Shown: positions 1 to 6,566, counted from the stretch's first letter. The stretch: DNA of 62,514 bases from Bacteroidaceae bacterium (GCA_017622495.1 JAGAQY010000046.1:1-62514), one strand, 5' to 3'. Numbers and translations are program-made. The notes: generated by a model not told the origin, from the sequence alone.

Positions 1-10
1 ATTTAGAAAA

Positions 11-126
11 GGAGATAGATGGAGTTAAATGGAGATAGGTCACTTCGTTCCTTTTGGAGATAAAGCCATTAGTTCTCCCTCGTGTATGGGCATTTGGCCT
101 TTATCTCCCTTTAACTTCCTTTATCT
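11..126. repeat. Short-period repeat pair in inverted orientation
   Basis: Positions 11-39 (GGAGATAGATGGAGTTAAAT...) and 98-126 (CCTTTATCTCCCTTTAACTT...) are degenerate period-9/10 arrays that are approximate reverse complements. They belong to the short-period array class seen throughout the window's intergenic DNA. Nothing else is visible before the first possible gene. Confidence 0.5.
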
Positions 127-147
127 ACAGAGTTACTCAAATCATAT

Positions 148-390
148 ATGCCGCAGATATCAACCATATTGCAAGCCGAGCAGCAGAACGCAGGTGATCG
201 CATCCGCCTCTACGCTGAGGGTATCTTCTACAAGGCCTACGAGCGCAGTGCGTGGGTAGCGTGCCGCGTGCTGCATCCCTTTATGGTGAAGAAGCGTGCT
301 GTGCGTAAGGTATTTGGTTCACAGAGATTTCTATTCCGCTACAGTTATTTCAGCAATGGCCTATTGACGTTTAAGGTGCGCAAGCGCTAA
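148..390 (+). CDS. Small basic hypothetical protein
   Basis: This 80-residue ORF starts with ATG and ends in a Lys/Arg-rich tail. It has no signal peptide or membrane segment. The segment around residues 18-37 (IRLYAEGIFYKAYERSAW) has the look of a conserved aromatic core, and I have a vague memory of similar short proteins in Bacteroidetes accessory loci, but I cannot name a family. It could also be the surviving part of a longer gene, because the sequence upstream is repetitive. It lies just left of repeat R1, at the edge of the accessory zone, and no regulatory signal was recognised. Confidence 0.4.
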   Translation: MPQISTILQAEQQNAGDRIRLYAEGIFYKAYERSAWVACRVLHPFMVKKRAVRKVFGSQRFLFRYSYFSNGLLTFKVRKR

Positions 391-459
391 AGGAAATTCA
401 TGGCCAATTTACGGCAATTTATGTTCACAAGTGGGGAAGAATAGGGGAATCCTTACAAT

Positions 460-651
460 CTTCTCGCCCAATCCCCAAGGCAAACAAAAAGAACGCAGCC
501 ACGGGCGATTAGGATTTTTCAGGAAGTAAGCGGAGCGTGAGTTTTTGAGTTTTTGAGTTTGTGAGTTGGGTAAGTCTATACTTCCGATTTCAGCACCATG
601 TAAGCAAACCACAGGGTTTGCCTTACAATATGCTACAAAATTTCTGTATAG
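460..651 (+). repeat. Dispersed repeat R1 (192 bp)
   Basis: R1 is the first of four copies of one element (R2 1749-1972, R3 3928-4136, R4 28928-29153), all in the same orientation. Shared blocks are an AAAAGAACGCAGCCA segment near the left and a right block containing ACTTCCGATTTCA, ACCATGTAAGCAAACC, then GGTTTGCCTTAC and ATTTCTGTA. The right block can fold as GTAAG-CAAACC / GGTTTGCCTTAC with one bulge. R1 and R4 share the middle segment (AAGTAAGCGGAGCGTGAGTT); R2 and R3 share a different one, so there are two subtypes. R1 fills most of the 391-697 gap. Minus-strand ORFs through it look like accidental reading of repeat DNA. Confidence 0.8.
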
Positions 652-697
652 AAATTTGGCGCGAAATGAAGAAAAACAAAACTTTTTGCGCAACATA

Positions 698-949
698 TTA
701 CTGCCTACCCTCCATCTCACGCATATACTCATCGGCGATGTAGTGGTCGCCATAGAGGTAGAGACCTGTAGACTTGTCGTGAAGATGGGCACATGTTTGG
801 CTTGCATAGAATAGCTTCAAGGCCTGTATGTCGGTGATGCACAGCCGCTCGGCAAGAATGACCGATATGGCACCGATGCGATTGCTCATAATGATTTCTT
901 GTATTATGGGCGACTTGGTGGGGCTATCATAGAGATTCTGTTCCATCAT
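698..949 (-). CDS. DUF3791-like protein, distal gene of a three-gene cassette
   Basis: This 83-residue protein has the pattern I associate with DUF3791: a short sequence with '...EIIMSNRIGAISVILAERL' followed by 'GLYLYGDHYIADEYM'. It is the last gene of a minus-strand operon and overlaps the end of the DUF3990 gene by about 20 bp, which suggests translational coupling. The function of DUF3791 is not established; its repeated co-occurrence with DUF3990 suggests an accessory, immunity or toxin-antitoxin role. It differs from the first DUF3791 gene of the cassette, so this is not a recent duplication. A second ATG three bases downstream is an equally possible start. Confidence 0.6.
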   Translation of the reverse strand: MMEQNLYDSPTKSPIIQEIIMSNRIGAISVILAERLCITDIQALKLFYASQTCAHLHDKSTGLYLYGDHYIADEYMREMEGRQ

Positions 950-1418
950 ATACGAAATATTTGTTGATTATCTCTTGATTCAATATGCACATCTGATTGT
1001 TGGGCTGGTGCTTGGAAAGTTCGCGCAGTGCCATGTCGAGATCCATAAGTCCAGCTGTATAGAGGTTGATGGTATCGATGACCCGGTCGTTGGCCACTCC
1101 ACCTTCTACGTAATCGTAATCTCGCGCGGGATTCTCGCCATTGCGGTTGCCAATGATAAACTCGAGCCAATCGGCATCGTAAGCACTAAACACCTTGCAA
1201 CGCATATTCTGCAATATGGCTTCGCGGTCCATCTTGTAGCGATTGAGCATTGCCGTTTGTTGTCTGCTGCGTGCAATATTGTTTGCCCATGCTACGGCTT
1301 GTTGGCGGAGAACAGTTAGATAGAATCCTTGACCGAAGTCCAAGTTGGGTCTGCCGAATTTACAAATAGGAGTAGGTACGGACTCGGTGCTTCCGTGGTA
1401 GACGATAACCTCACTCAT
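927..1418 (-). CDS. DUF3990 protein, putative ADP-ribosyltransferase-like effector
   Basis: The N-terminus carries the DUF3990 signature: 'VIVYHGST' followed about 20 residues later by 'LDFGQGFYLT' and 'QAVAWANNIA'. The H-G and GFYLT blocks resemble the NAD-binding strands of ADP-ribosyltransferases, so a NAD-dependent modifying activity is a reasonable inference but is not shown. I chose the ATG at 1418 because it forms a classic ATGA 4-bp overlap with the stop of the upstream DUF3791 gene; an in-frame ATG at 1433 is also open. The protein is about 163 residues, soluble, with no signal peptide. It sits between two DUF3791 genes, a layout suggesting a toxin-like enzyme with two small partner proteins. 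Confidence 0.65.
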   Translation of the reverse strand: MSEVIVYHGSTESVPTPICKFGRPNLDFGQGFYLTVLRQQAVAWANNIARSRQQTAMLNRYKMDREAILQNMRCKVFSAYDADWLEFIIGNRNGENPARDYDYVEGGVANDRVIDTINLYTAGLMDLDMALRELSKHQPNNQMCILNQEIINKYFVYDGTESL

Positions 1419-1654
1419 AGCTTTGCCTCCCAATTGTTAAGGCACTCAACCATACGCTGTGCCAGCACGTCGCGACTCTCGCTATGCAGCGGCTCGTAGT
1501 TAGGCAGGATGTAATCATCTATCATCCCCAAGCGCTCCATACGATGAAACACGTCGCTATAGCTGACTCCCAGATAGCGGGCAGTGGTCTCGATGCTGGT
1601 AGCCACGAAGGACATGATGACCTGATTCTTGGGAATTCTTCTGAGTTGCTCCAT
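1415..1654 (-). CDS. DUF3791-like protein, first gene of the cassette
   Basis: This is about 79 residues from the ATG at 1654. The start was chosen because a promoter with both boxes ends just upstream (-7 TAACTTTG at 1676-1683 on the minus strand), so the longer in-frame start at 1705 would lie inside the promoter. The sequence contains 'FVATSIETTARYLGVSYSDVFHRMERLGM' (given here in parts: FVATSIETTARYLG, then SYSDVFHRMERLGM), a helical pattern like small DUF3791 proteins. Its stop overlaps the DUF3990 start as ATGA. It may be the antidote or a specificity partner of the DUF3990 protein; this is inference from gene order only. Confidence 0.6.
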   Translation of the reverse strand: MEQLRRIPKNQVIMSFVATSIETTARYLGVSYSDVFHRMERLGMIDDYILPNYEPLHSESRDVLAQRMVECLNNWEAKL

Positions 1655-1675
1655 ATAGTGCCAAAGTTTATTGCA

Positions 1676-1706
1676 CAAAGTTAGCGATTTGTTTTTATCC
1701 AACAAA
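1676..1706 (-). promoter_or_regulatory. Bacteroides-type promoter of the DUF3791/DUF3990 cassette
   Basis: Read on the minus strand, TTTG (1703-1706) is followed after 19 bp by TAACTTTG (1676-1683), matching the Bacteroides TTTG/TAnnTTTG pattern. Transcription would begin near 1669, about 15 bases before the ATG at 1654. Confidence 0.65.
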
Positions 1707-1748
1707 CATTTACATGAAAAGTTACTTCATATTGCCTTCTTAATGCTC

Positions 1749-1972
1749 CTTCCTTGTCCTCTTTCCACCCAACCCCTAAGGCGAACGAAAAGAACGCAGC
1801 CATGGACGATTTGGAAAATGCAAAGCGTCAGCAAGAAATAGGGAACCGATGACAATCTGCCACGAGAACGAAAAAGTCTATACTTCCGATTTCAACACCA
1901 TGTAAGCAAACCGCAGGGTTTGCCTTACATTATGCTGCAAAATTTTTGTACACGATTCCCTCGCGTTTCGTG
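1749..1972 (+). repeat. Dispersed repeat R2 (224 bp)
   Basis: R2 is the second copy of the R element, of the R2/R3 subtype (middle block GGGAACCGATGACAATCTGC). It separates the DUF3990 cassette from the phosphoribosyltransferase-like cassette and fills most of the 1707-2038 gap. Its right end continues to GCGTTTCGTG, as in R4. The remainder of the gap holds only the terminator at 1987-2017. Confidence 0.8.
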
Positions 1973-1986
1973 AAATACATAACAAA

Positions 1987-2017
1987 ACTCCTCGATTCCG
2001 TAAAAGAATCGGGGAGT
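1987..2017 (-). terminator. Terminator of the phosphoribosyltransferase-like operon
   Basis: A 12-bp stem (ACTCCTCGATTC / GAATCGGGGAGT, one G-U pair) with a 7-base loop is followed on the minus strand by TTTTGTTAT. It lies 22 bases past the stop of the minus-strand gene ending at 2039. Confidence 0.65.
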
Positions 2018-2038
2018 GTGATTTATTTCACAAGAGAA

Positions 2039-2722
2039 TCATATCCCTGCACGACGCTTTACAATCTCTGGAGTGTATTTGTTCTTCTCGTTGCTGTCTC
2101 CTAATCCTAACTTAGGATAGACCATACCACCGATGCCAGGGACGATATTGCCCTCTGAGGTTCGAACGGTATCGATGGCGAAGGTGAGGAAGCGGAACTT
2201 GCTGCTGATGTCAGCAGGGAAGTCTTGCTCCAAACTTTTCTGCGCATCTTTGTACATGACGGGAGCAACAATGTAGATTACCTCAGGATTGATTTGACTA
2301 ATCAAGTGAAGCAGCTGACTCTTAACAACACAAGAGGTGCTGATGATGGATTTTACCAATATGAGAGTCTTACATTCTTCTATTGGCTCAATGTAGGACT
2401 TGATGATAGGACTATACTCCAATTTCGTCTGTACATCTAAAGTGATTCGACTGTTCCAGAATACGGCAAGAGAGGGACTGCTTGACGTGATGGCATCTAA
2501 CACACCATGTGCCAGCCAGTCTGCATCTTCGGAGGCACATGCAAGCATCGTATTCCCATATTGCTGATTTGTCTTGACATTGAGTGCACGACCTAAAGCC
2601 TGGCCTATCTGATAAAAAGAACTGCGATAGTCCTCTACTGTAATCTGAGGGCATGACAAGGACTGCATGGCTCTGATGGTAGAGTAATCCTTATCAAATG
2701 TGATGTTCTTATACGTTCTCAT
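2039..2722 (-). CDS. Phosphoribosyltransferase-like protein with degenerate PRPP loop
   Basis: This is 227 residues. Residues 118-131 (KTLILVKSIISTSC) sit where type I phosphoribosyltransferases have the PRPP loop (hydrophobic strand, two acidic residues, then TTG); here the acidic pair is K-S and the glycine is S. After it comes 'EVIYIVAPVMYKDA', then 'VPGIGGMVYPKLGLGDS' near the C-terminus, which recalls the late loop of uracil phosphoribosyltransferases. I infer a PRTase fold with altered chemistry, perhaps a ligand sensor or nucleotide-targeting effector. It follows the nuclease-like gene by 7 bases in one operon. The assignment rests on pattern memory alone, so a structure-based search would be decisive. 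Confidence 0.5.
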   Translation of the reverse strand: MRTYKNITFDKDYSTIRAMQSLSCPQITVEDYRSSFYQIGQALGRALNVKTNQQYGNTMLACASEDADWLAHGVLDAITSSSPSLAVFWNSRITLDVQTKLEYSPIIKSYIEPIEECKTLILVKSIISTSCVVKSQLLHLISQINPEVIYIVAPVMYKDAQKSLEQDFPADISSKFRFLTFAIDTVRTSEGNIVPGIGGMVYPKLGLGDSNEKNKYTPEIVKRRAGI

Positions 2723-2729
2723 AATAATG

Positions 2730-3566
2730 TCAATTTAGCAAATCAATAATGTCCTTAAATTCTTTAGGAGAGGCAGCCATTATTCTTTCTTCTTTCTCTT
2801 TGGTCCAAGGTAAATAACCGCTAAAACTGCGATATGACCAATAAAGAGATGAACCCGAGACTTGGTACTGTATTCCTATCTGATGTAGCAGTGCTGAGCA
2901 ATCTTCTGATATTGCAATCATGGGATATACATCCAGCATGATTAAACCTTTCCCTATGTTGTTCACCTTTTCCAGTATTTCCTCCAAAGAGACGTGTGAC
3001 TGTGTATTTACCGTATGCCATGCTCCGATGAGTGCGCCATATATTCCTGTCAGATCATTATCTGTGGAGTGTTGGGCTACAGCAATGCTCTTAATAGCCT
3101 CTCGGAATGGTTTGAAATCAAAATACAAAGACTGGATGCTTGAGTGGGAAGGGAAATGCTCGGCTATGGTACAATCGGAAATACTCTCAGGGACAGTATC
3201 TACAGAAGAGGTTGAATCGGAATATACGAGTTTCAGAGCAAAGCGTTCTTCGTTCTCCATGGAGATGTCTCTCTGCCGCTCAAAGTCGTACTTTAACTTA
3301 TTGGAGTTCCAAGTTATATTCTTTAGATCTTTTAGCTGATGATATGTCTTGTGTGAGCCTTCTTGCACTATCAGCAAATCATCCACAAAGGTCTCAGGCA
3401 GCTGCGTGGAAAGATACACATTGGATGGAGTGAAACGGTATTTACCAAACAATAGAGCCAATTGGTATATGGCATAATACTCCTCATATTGATTGCCTTT
3501 GGCATTGCTCTTGCCACCCTTGTGCTTGTTCTTCAAGTATTTTCTTTCTGCTGGCGTAATAGGCAT
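2730..3566 (-). CDS. PD-(D/E)XK nuclease-like protein (DUF4297/Mrr-like N-terminus)
   Basis: This is 278 residues, with no signal peptide or membrane segment. The N-terminal ~90 residues show a pattern like Mrr- and DUF4297-type restriction nucleases: 'GNQYEEYYAIYQL' (E28/E29), 'FVDDLLIVQEG' (D62/D63) and 'YHQLKD' (Q77, K79), i.e. E-x(n)-D-x(n)-QxK. DUF4297 nuclease domains occur in Cap4 effectors of CBASS systems. The C-terminal 190 residues are unrecognised and could be a sensor. Its start overlaps the DUF1653 gene by 34 bp and its end is 7 bp from the PRTase-like gene, so the three are very likely one operon and may form a defence module. The nuclease motif is moderately convincing; the module is inference. 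Confidence 0.5.
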   Translation of the reverse strand: MPITPAERKYLKNKHKGGKSNAKGNQYEEYYAIYQLALLFGKYRFTPSNVYLSTQLPETFVDDLLIVQEGSHKTYHQLKDLKNITWNSNKLKYDFERQRDISMENEERFALKLVYSDSTSSVDTVPESISDCTIAEHFPSHSSIQSLYFDFKPFREAIKSIAVAQHSTDNDLTGIYGALIGAWHTVNTQSHVSLEEILEKVNNIGKGLIMLDVYPMIAISEDCSALLHQIGIQYQVSGSSLYWSYRSFSGYLPWTKEKEERIMAASPKEFKDIIDLLN

Positions 3567-3784
3567 AGCATCTCTTCTTTTGTGATTTCCTTGAAACGCT
3601 CGATCATATTTCCATCATGGCAAACTGTTGAGAAGAACATATCCTTGGGACGTACCCAAGTCTTCATCTCACCGTACAAGGCTTGGTAGGCTATCATCTC
3701 TTCAAGTGTCTCGCTGTGATACACTGTTCCTACCAACTTGTAAAGCCCACCCTTAAAATGGCGAAAGTAGCGTTCTTTATCCAT
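3533..3784 (-). CDS. DUF1653-domain protein
   Basis: This is 83 residues from the ATG at 3784; a longer reading frame upstream would put the start inside the promoter. The sequence follows the DUF1653 pattern nearly throughout: 'YFRHFKGGLYKLVGTVYHSE' , 'ALYGEMKTWVRPKDMFFSTV' and a final 'RFKEI'. DUF1653 is a small beta-rich domain of unknown biochemical role, often encoded alone or fused to hydrolases. Here it is the first gene of the nuclease-like/PRTase-like operon. A -7 box (TACTTTTG on the minus strand, 3803-3810) lies about 20 bases upstream, giving a very short leader. Confidence 0.8.
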   Translation of the reverse strand: MDKERYFRHFKGGLYKLVGTVYHSETLEEMIAYQALYGEMKTWVRPKDMFFSTVCHDGNMIERFKEITKEEMLCLLRQQKENT

Positions 3785-3927
3785 AAAATTGCTTTTACGA
3801 CCCAAAAGTAACAAAAAAAATACAGAAACAGACATTTTTATACCTTTTATTACGATTTTTTCTAACTTACGTGGCCTAGTGTAATCAATTCATATATTAT
3901 TAATCCATAGTAGTAGTTCTGTTTGCA

Positions 3928-4136
3928 TCCTAGCCCTCTTCCCGACCAATCCCCAAAACCGACGAAAAGAACGCAGCCATGAGCGATTAAGGAAATGCAA
4001 ATCGTTAGCAAGAAATAAGGAACCGATGACAATCTGCCACAAGAGCGAAGAAGTCTGTACTTCCGTTTTCAACACCATGTAAGCAAACCATAGGGTTTGC
4101 CTTACATTATGCTACGAATTTTCTGTACAGGATTTC
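3928..4136 (+). repeat. Dispersed repeat R3 (209 bp)
   Basis: R3 is the third copy of the R element, of the R2 subtype, sharing GGAACCGATGACAATCTGCC and the right-hand block with the hairpin GTAAGCAAACC/GGTTTGCCTTAC. It closes the second accessory cassette on its right. The rest of the 3785-4288 gap holds a possible -7 box for the cassette and a palindrome near 4237-4264; I see no gene. The 62-codon minus-strand ORF across R3 is treated as spurious. Confidence 0.8.
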
Positions 4137-4236
4137 GGGTCGTTTTCGTCTCGTGAAACTGATTCTCCTTGAATAACATGTATTTATGGTCAAAACGAGT
4201 GAATTCTTGTCAATTGGATGCGGTTTTTCTTTCAAG

Positions 4237-4264
4237 TCTGCGAAATAGTTGCTAACTTCGCAGA
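4237..4264. promoter_or_regulatory. Inverted repeat over a possible promoter of the META lipoprotein gene
   Basis: TCTGCGAA (4237-4244) and TTCGCAGA (4257-4264) form a perfect 8-bp inverted repeat with a 12-base spacer. A -7-like TAACTTCG (4253-4260) overlaps its right arm, 29 bases before the ATG. It could be an operator or simply a 5' UTR hairpin. Confidence 0.35.
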
Positions 4265-4288
4265 TTGAAATAGTAAAATAAGAGAACA

Positions 4289-4699
4289 ATGAAAAAAGTA
4301 ACAAATCTTTTGCTTGCCGTAATGGCAGTGTTTGTGATGACAAGTTGTAACGAGAAGAAAAGTTTTGATGCGCTCAATGGTGAGTGGAATGTAGTGGCTG
4401 TAGGCGAAATGGCTATTCCTGACTCGGCCGATGCATTTATTGGATTCAATGTGGCTGAACAGCTCATCTATGGTAATGCAGGATGCAACCAGCTGACTGG
4501 CGCCATGCCTACCGAAATCAATCCTGAGGTGTCTATGTTTAGCGCTATGGGTAGCACTCGCATGATGTGTGCTGATATGACTGTAGAGGATGCCCTGCTC
4601 CCCGCACTGGCCCAGGCTGTAGACTTCAAGATAGATGGCGAGGCTCTCTATTTCCTCGATGCTGCCGGCAATACGGTAGTGTCTTTGCAGAAGCGTTGA
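4289..4699 (+). CDS. META-domain (HslJ-like) lipoprotein
   Basis: This is 136 residues. The N-terminus is a lipoprotein signal (MKKVTNLLLAVMAVFVMTSC; lipobox MTSC), so the mature protein starts at Cys20. 'LNGEWNVVAVGE', 'IGFNVAEQLIYGNAGCNQLTG' (in parts: IGFNVAEQLIYG, NAGCNQLTG) and 'MGSTRMMCAD' match the META domain found in HslJ, including the paired cysteines at 'GCNQ' and 'MMCA'. HslJ in E. coli is linked to heat stress and novobiocin resistance; the biochemical role is unknown. It lies 27 bp before the next gene and is probably co-transcribed with it. Confidence 0.85.
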   Translation: MKKVTNLLLAVMAVFVMTSCNEKKSFDALNGEWNVVAVGEMAIPDSADAFIGFNVAEQLIYGNAGCNQLTGAMPTEINPEVSMFSAMGSTRMMCADMTVEDALLPALAQAVDFKIDGEALYFLDAAGNTVVSLQKR

Positions 4700-4726
4700 T
4701 ATTAACATCGGAGGAGATTCTGTATT

Positions 4727-5164
4727 ATGTCAATGTTGACTGAACTGATTAAGGACAAGGTTGGCGAAGTGCTGACCGGTGAGGTGGCTATCCCCGAGAA
4801 CCTGAAGGATAAGGTACTGGGTGGCCTCTCTGACTCTATATTCGACAGTATCAAGGATACTGCTTCGCAGGAGGGTGGCATAGACCAGCTGAAGGCGCTC
4901 TTTACGGGTAAGGAGAATGTGGCATCAAGCCCTGTGACAGCACTGGCGGGCGACCTCTTCAGCAGCAATGTGGCCAAGAAGCTTGGCTTGTCATCGTCGG
5001 TGGTGGATGCTATCGTGCCCATGATTCCCAAGGTGCTGAAGATGATTACCTCGGGCAAGGGCGTGGATATGGGCGACCTGCTCTCTGACGTGGTGAAGGA
5101 CAGCGCTGCTGACCTCATCAAGGAGAAGGCGGGTAGCCTGCTTGGCGGTCTGTTCAAGAAATAA
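4727..5164 (+). CDS. Conserved hypothetical protein, DUF937/YidB-like
   Basis: This is 145 residues, cytoplasmic by sequence, helix-rich with many Gly/Ser turns. Repeating segments ('KVLGGLSDSIFDSIKDTASQ', 'VDAIVPMIPKVLKMITSGKG', 'LIKEKAGSLLGGLFKK') resemble DUF937/YidB-type proteins, whose function is unknown. It is 27 bp downstream of the META lipoprotein and followed by a strong hairpin at 5192-5219, so the two genes probably form one transcript. The GC-rich, Ala/Gly-rich composition matches the core genes rather than the accessory cassettes to the left. Confidence 0.6.
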   Translation: MSMLTELIKDKVGEVLTGEVAIPENLKDKVLGGLSDSIFDSIKDTASQEGGIDQLKALFTGKENVASSPVTALAGDLFSSNVAKKLGLSSSVVDAIVPMIPKVLKMITSGKGVDMGDLLSDVVKDSAADLIKEKAGSLLGGLFKK

Positions 5165-5191
5165 GATAGAGAACAGCTGATATAATGTGAT

Positions 5192-5219
5192 GCGAGGGCA
5201 GCCCCAAGGCTGCCCTCGC
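5192..5219. terminator. Bidirectional hairpin between convergent genes
   Basis: A perfect 12-bp stem GCGAGGGCAGCC/GGCTGCCCTCGC with a CCAA loop lies between the convergent ends at 5164 and 5227. The T tract is weak (TTGTTGT), so it may slow polymerase rather than terminate sharply. Confidence 0.6.
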
Positions 5220-5226
5220 TTGTTGT

Positions 5227-6156
5227 CTATAGCGCACAGAAGAAGGGTACGAGTAGCGGTACGCTGAGGTCGACGACCAGGCCGTGGAAGATGGCAACGG
5301 GTATGAACTGTGTGCCGCTGACACGCGAGATGGTGGGTAGGGTGGTGTCGGCTGTGGTAGCACCTCCTATGCTGATGGGCGACAAGGGACCGAAGAGGCG
5401 CAGCAGCAGTGGGGCGAAGAGCAGTGCGGTGATCTCGCGCAAGACGTTGTACATGAGGGCCACTGTGCCCAGCTCGATGCCGCGGACCTCGGTGATGAGC
5501 ATGCTGGAGAGGGAGTAGTAGCCGAACCCTGAACTCACGGCAAGCCAGTCGGCAAGACTGCGGTCGGTGAGCAGCAAGGCGGTGAGCAGGGCCCCTATCC
5601 AGGTGCCTGCGATGGTGATGAGGGGCATCAGTATATACCCTTTCTTGATGTCGCGGAAGCTGCTGCGCAGCTCTTTGTTTTGCCCTATGCCGAATCCTAC
5701 GCATACCAATAGCACGCAGAGGCTATAGAAGGAGGCGTCGGAGGGGAGGTAGGCGTCGGCTCCAAAGTAGCCGAGCACGCAACCGCCAGCGAAACATACG
5801 AAGATGATGATGCTCTCGTGCATGGTGGTCCATAGACCTCGCAGGCTGTATCTCGATGGTGTGGAACGCGGCGCACGGGAATGCTTGTGGGGTTGCTCGC
5901 TTTGGAGGTATCGCCATAGCAGTAGCGAACCTGCACCGCAGCAGAGGGTGGTGATCACCGTGAGGAGTAGGGCCTGGACACCTAACTGGCCGAGCGAACT
6001 CACCAGCGTCTCGTTGCCGCCTACCTCTATACCTATAATAAATAGCATCAGCCAAATGGAGATGGTGAGCAGCTTGCCCACCCATGCTTGTGGCCAACGG
6101 CGCAGCAGGTATCCTACCAATACGCTACCCCAAAGTATGAATAGTACGATTAACAT
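5227..6156 (-). CDS. LysO-family lysine exporter (DUF340-like membrane protein)
   Basis: This is 309 residues with about eight hydrophobic segments and no signal peptide cleavage site. The order fits LysO (YbjE): a short N-terminal unit ('LFILWGSVLVGYLLRR', 'LLTISIWLMLFIIGIEVGG') joined by a basic linker (residues ~85-110) to a longer unit with 'SSGFGYYSLSSMLITEVRG' and 'LPTISRVSG'. LysO exports L-lysine and thialysine in E. coli. In the family this unit is sometimes split in two genes; here it is intact. It is transcribed alone, divergent from the trp leader and trpB2, and convergent with the preceding gene. The substrate is inferred from the family. Confidence 0.8.
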   Translation of the reverse strand: MLIVLFILWGSVLVGYLLRRWPQAWVGKLLTISIWLMLFIIGIEVGGNETLVSSLGQLGVQALLLTVITTLCCGAGSLLLWRYLQSEQPHKHSRAPRSTPSRYSLRGLWTTMHESIIIFVCFAGGCVLGYFGADAYLPSDASFYSLCVLLVCVGFGIGQNKELRSSFRDIKKGYILMPLITIAGTWIGALLTALLLTDRSLADWLAVSSGFGYYSLSSMLITEVRGIELGTVALMYNVLREITALLFAPLLLRLFGPLSPISIGGATTADTTLPTISRVSGTQFIPVAIFHGLVVDLSVPLLVPFFCAL

Positions 6157-6302
6157 GAAGCAAAGGTCGGACTTTTTTATGAATATGACAAATTACGGGG
6201 GCTCTTTGTTTCAGATATGTAACTGATGTGGGGGGCGATGGAGTGGAAGGGAGGAATATTGTTGCTTTTTTTAATCAACTGGCAAACTTTTCTTACATAT
6301 TG

Positions 6303-6333
6303 TTTGTAAATATATAAAAATACTATAACTTTG
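6303..6333 (+). promoter_or_regulatory. Bacteroides-type promoter for the trp leader and trpB2
   Basis: TTTG (6303-6306) is followed after 19 bp by TAACTTTG (6326-6333), a near-ideal Bacteroides promoter. Transcription would start near 6340, about 20 bases upstream of the leader peptide ATG at 6359. Confidence 0.75.
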
Positions 6334-6358
6334 TCGCGAAATAAAGAAAGAAAAGGAC

Positions 6359-6415
6359 ATGCGTGCAATGACAAACCTTAGCAGATTCTGGTGGTGGCTC
6401 GGCATAGATTACTGA
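6359..6415 (+). CDS. Tryptophan leader peptide with three consecutive Trp codons
   Basis: This is an 18-codon ORF reading MRAMTNLSRFWWWLGIDY and ending in TGA. The three TGG codons at 6389-6397 are adjacent, as in classical trp leaders, and a purine-rich AGAAAAGGAC lies just upstream of the ATG. It follows a strong promoter by about 20 bases and precedes a terminator hairpin (6477-6509) and then trpB2 at 6567. A Trp-starved ribosome would stall on the TGG run. Three tandem Trp codons in an 18-codon ORF directly upstream of a tryptophan gene are very unlikely by chance. Confidence 0.85.
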   Translation: MRAMTNLSRFWWWLGIDY

Positions 6416-6516
6416 GCACGATTAACGTATGTATTGATAAGAAAGATAGAAAATATTTCAGAACAATAATGATAACGAATCCGATGCTCAATGACTGAAC
6501 ATCGGATTCACCTTTT
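6413..6516 (+). promoter_or_regulatory. Transcription attenuator of trpB2
   Basis: Terminator: GAATCCGATG (6477-6486) pairs perfectly with CATCGGATTC (6500-6509), with TCA/TGA extending inside the loop, followed by ACCTTTTAA. Candidate antiterminator: TGAGCA (6413-6418, overlapping the leader stop codon) pairs with TGCTCA (6485-6490), which would take the top of the terminator's left arm; GATTC (6384-6388) can also pair with GAATC (6477-6481). A ribosome stalled on the Trp codons leaves 6413-6418 free; one that reaches the stop codon covers it. The hairpins are seen in the sequence; the switching is inferred. The U tract is short. Confidence 0.7.
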
Positions 6517-6566
6517 AATAACGTATTTCAGACGAATAAATAAACAAATTATAAGTATTTGCTGCT

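Noticed and set aside
409..807. 132-codon minus-strand ORF over repeat R1
   Set aside because: Its reading runs through the R1 repeat and the DUF3791 gene end, and the matching reading in R2 is broken by stop codons; treated as repeat DNA.
3890..4078. 62-codon minus-strand ORF across repeat R3
   Set aside because: It lies within the dispersed repeat; the corresponding R1 and R2 readings differ in frame or are interrupted.
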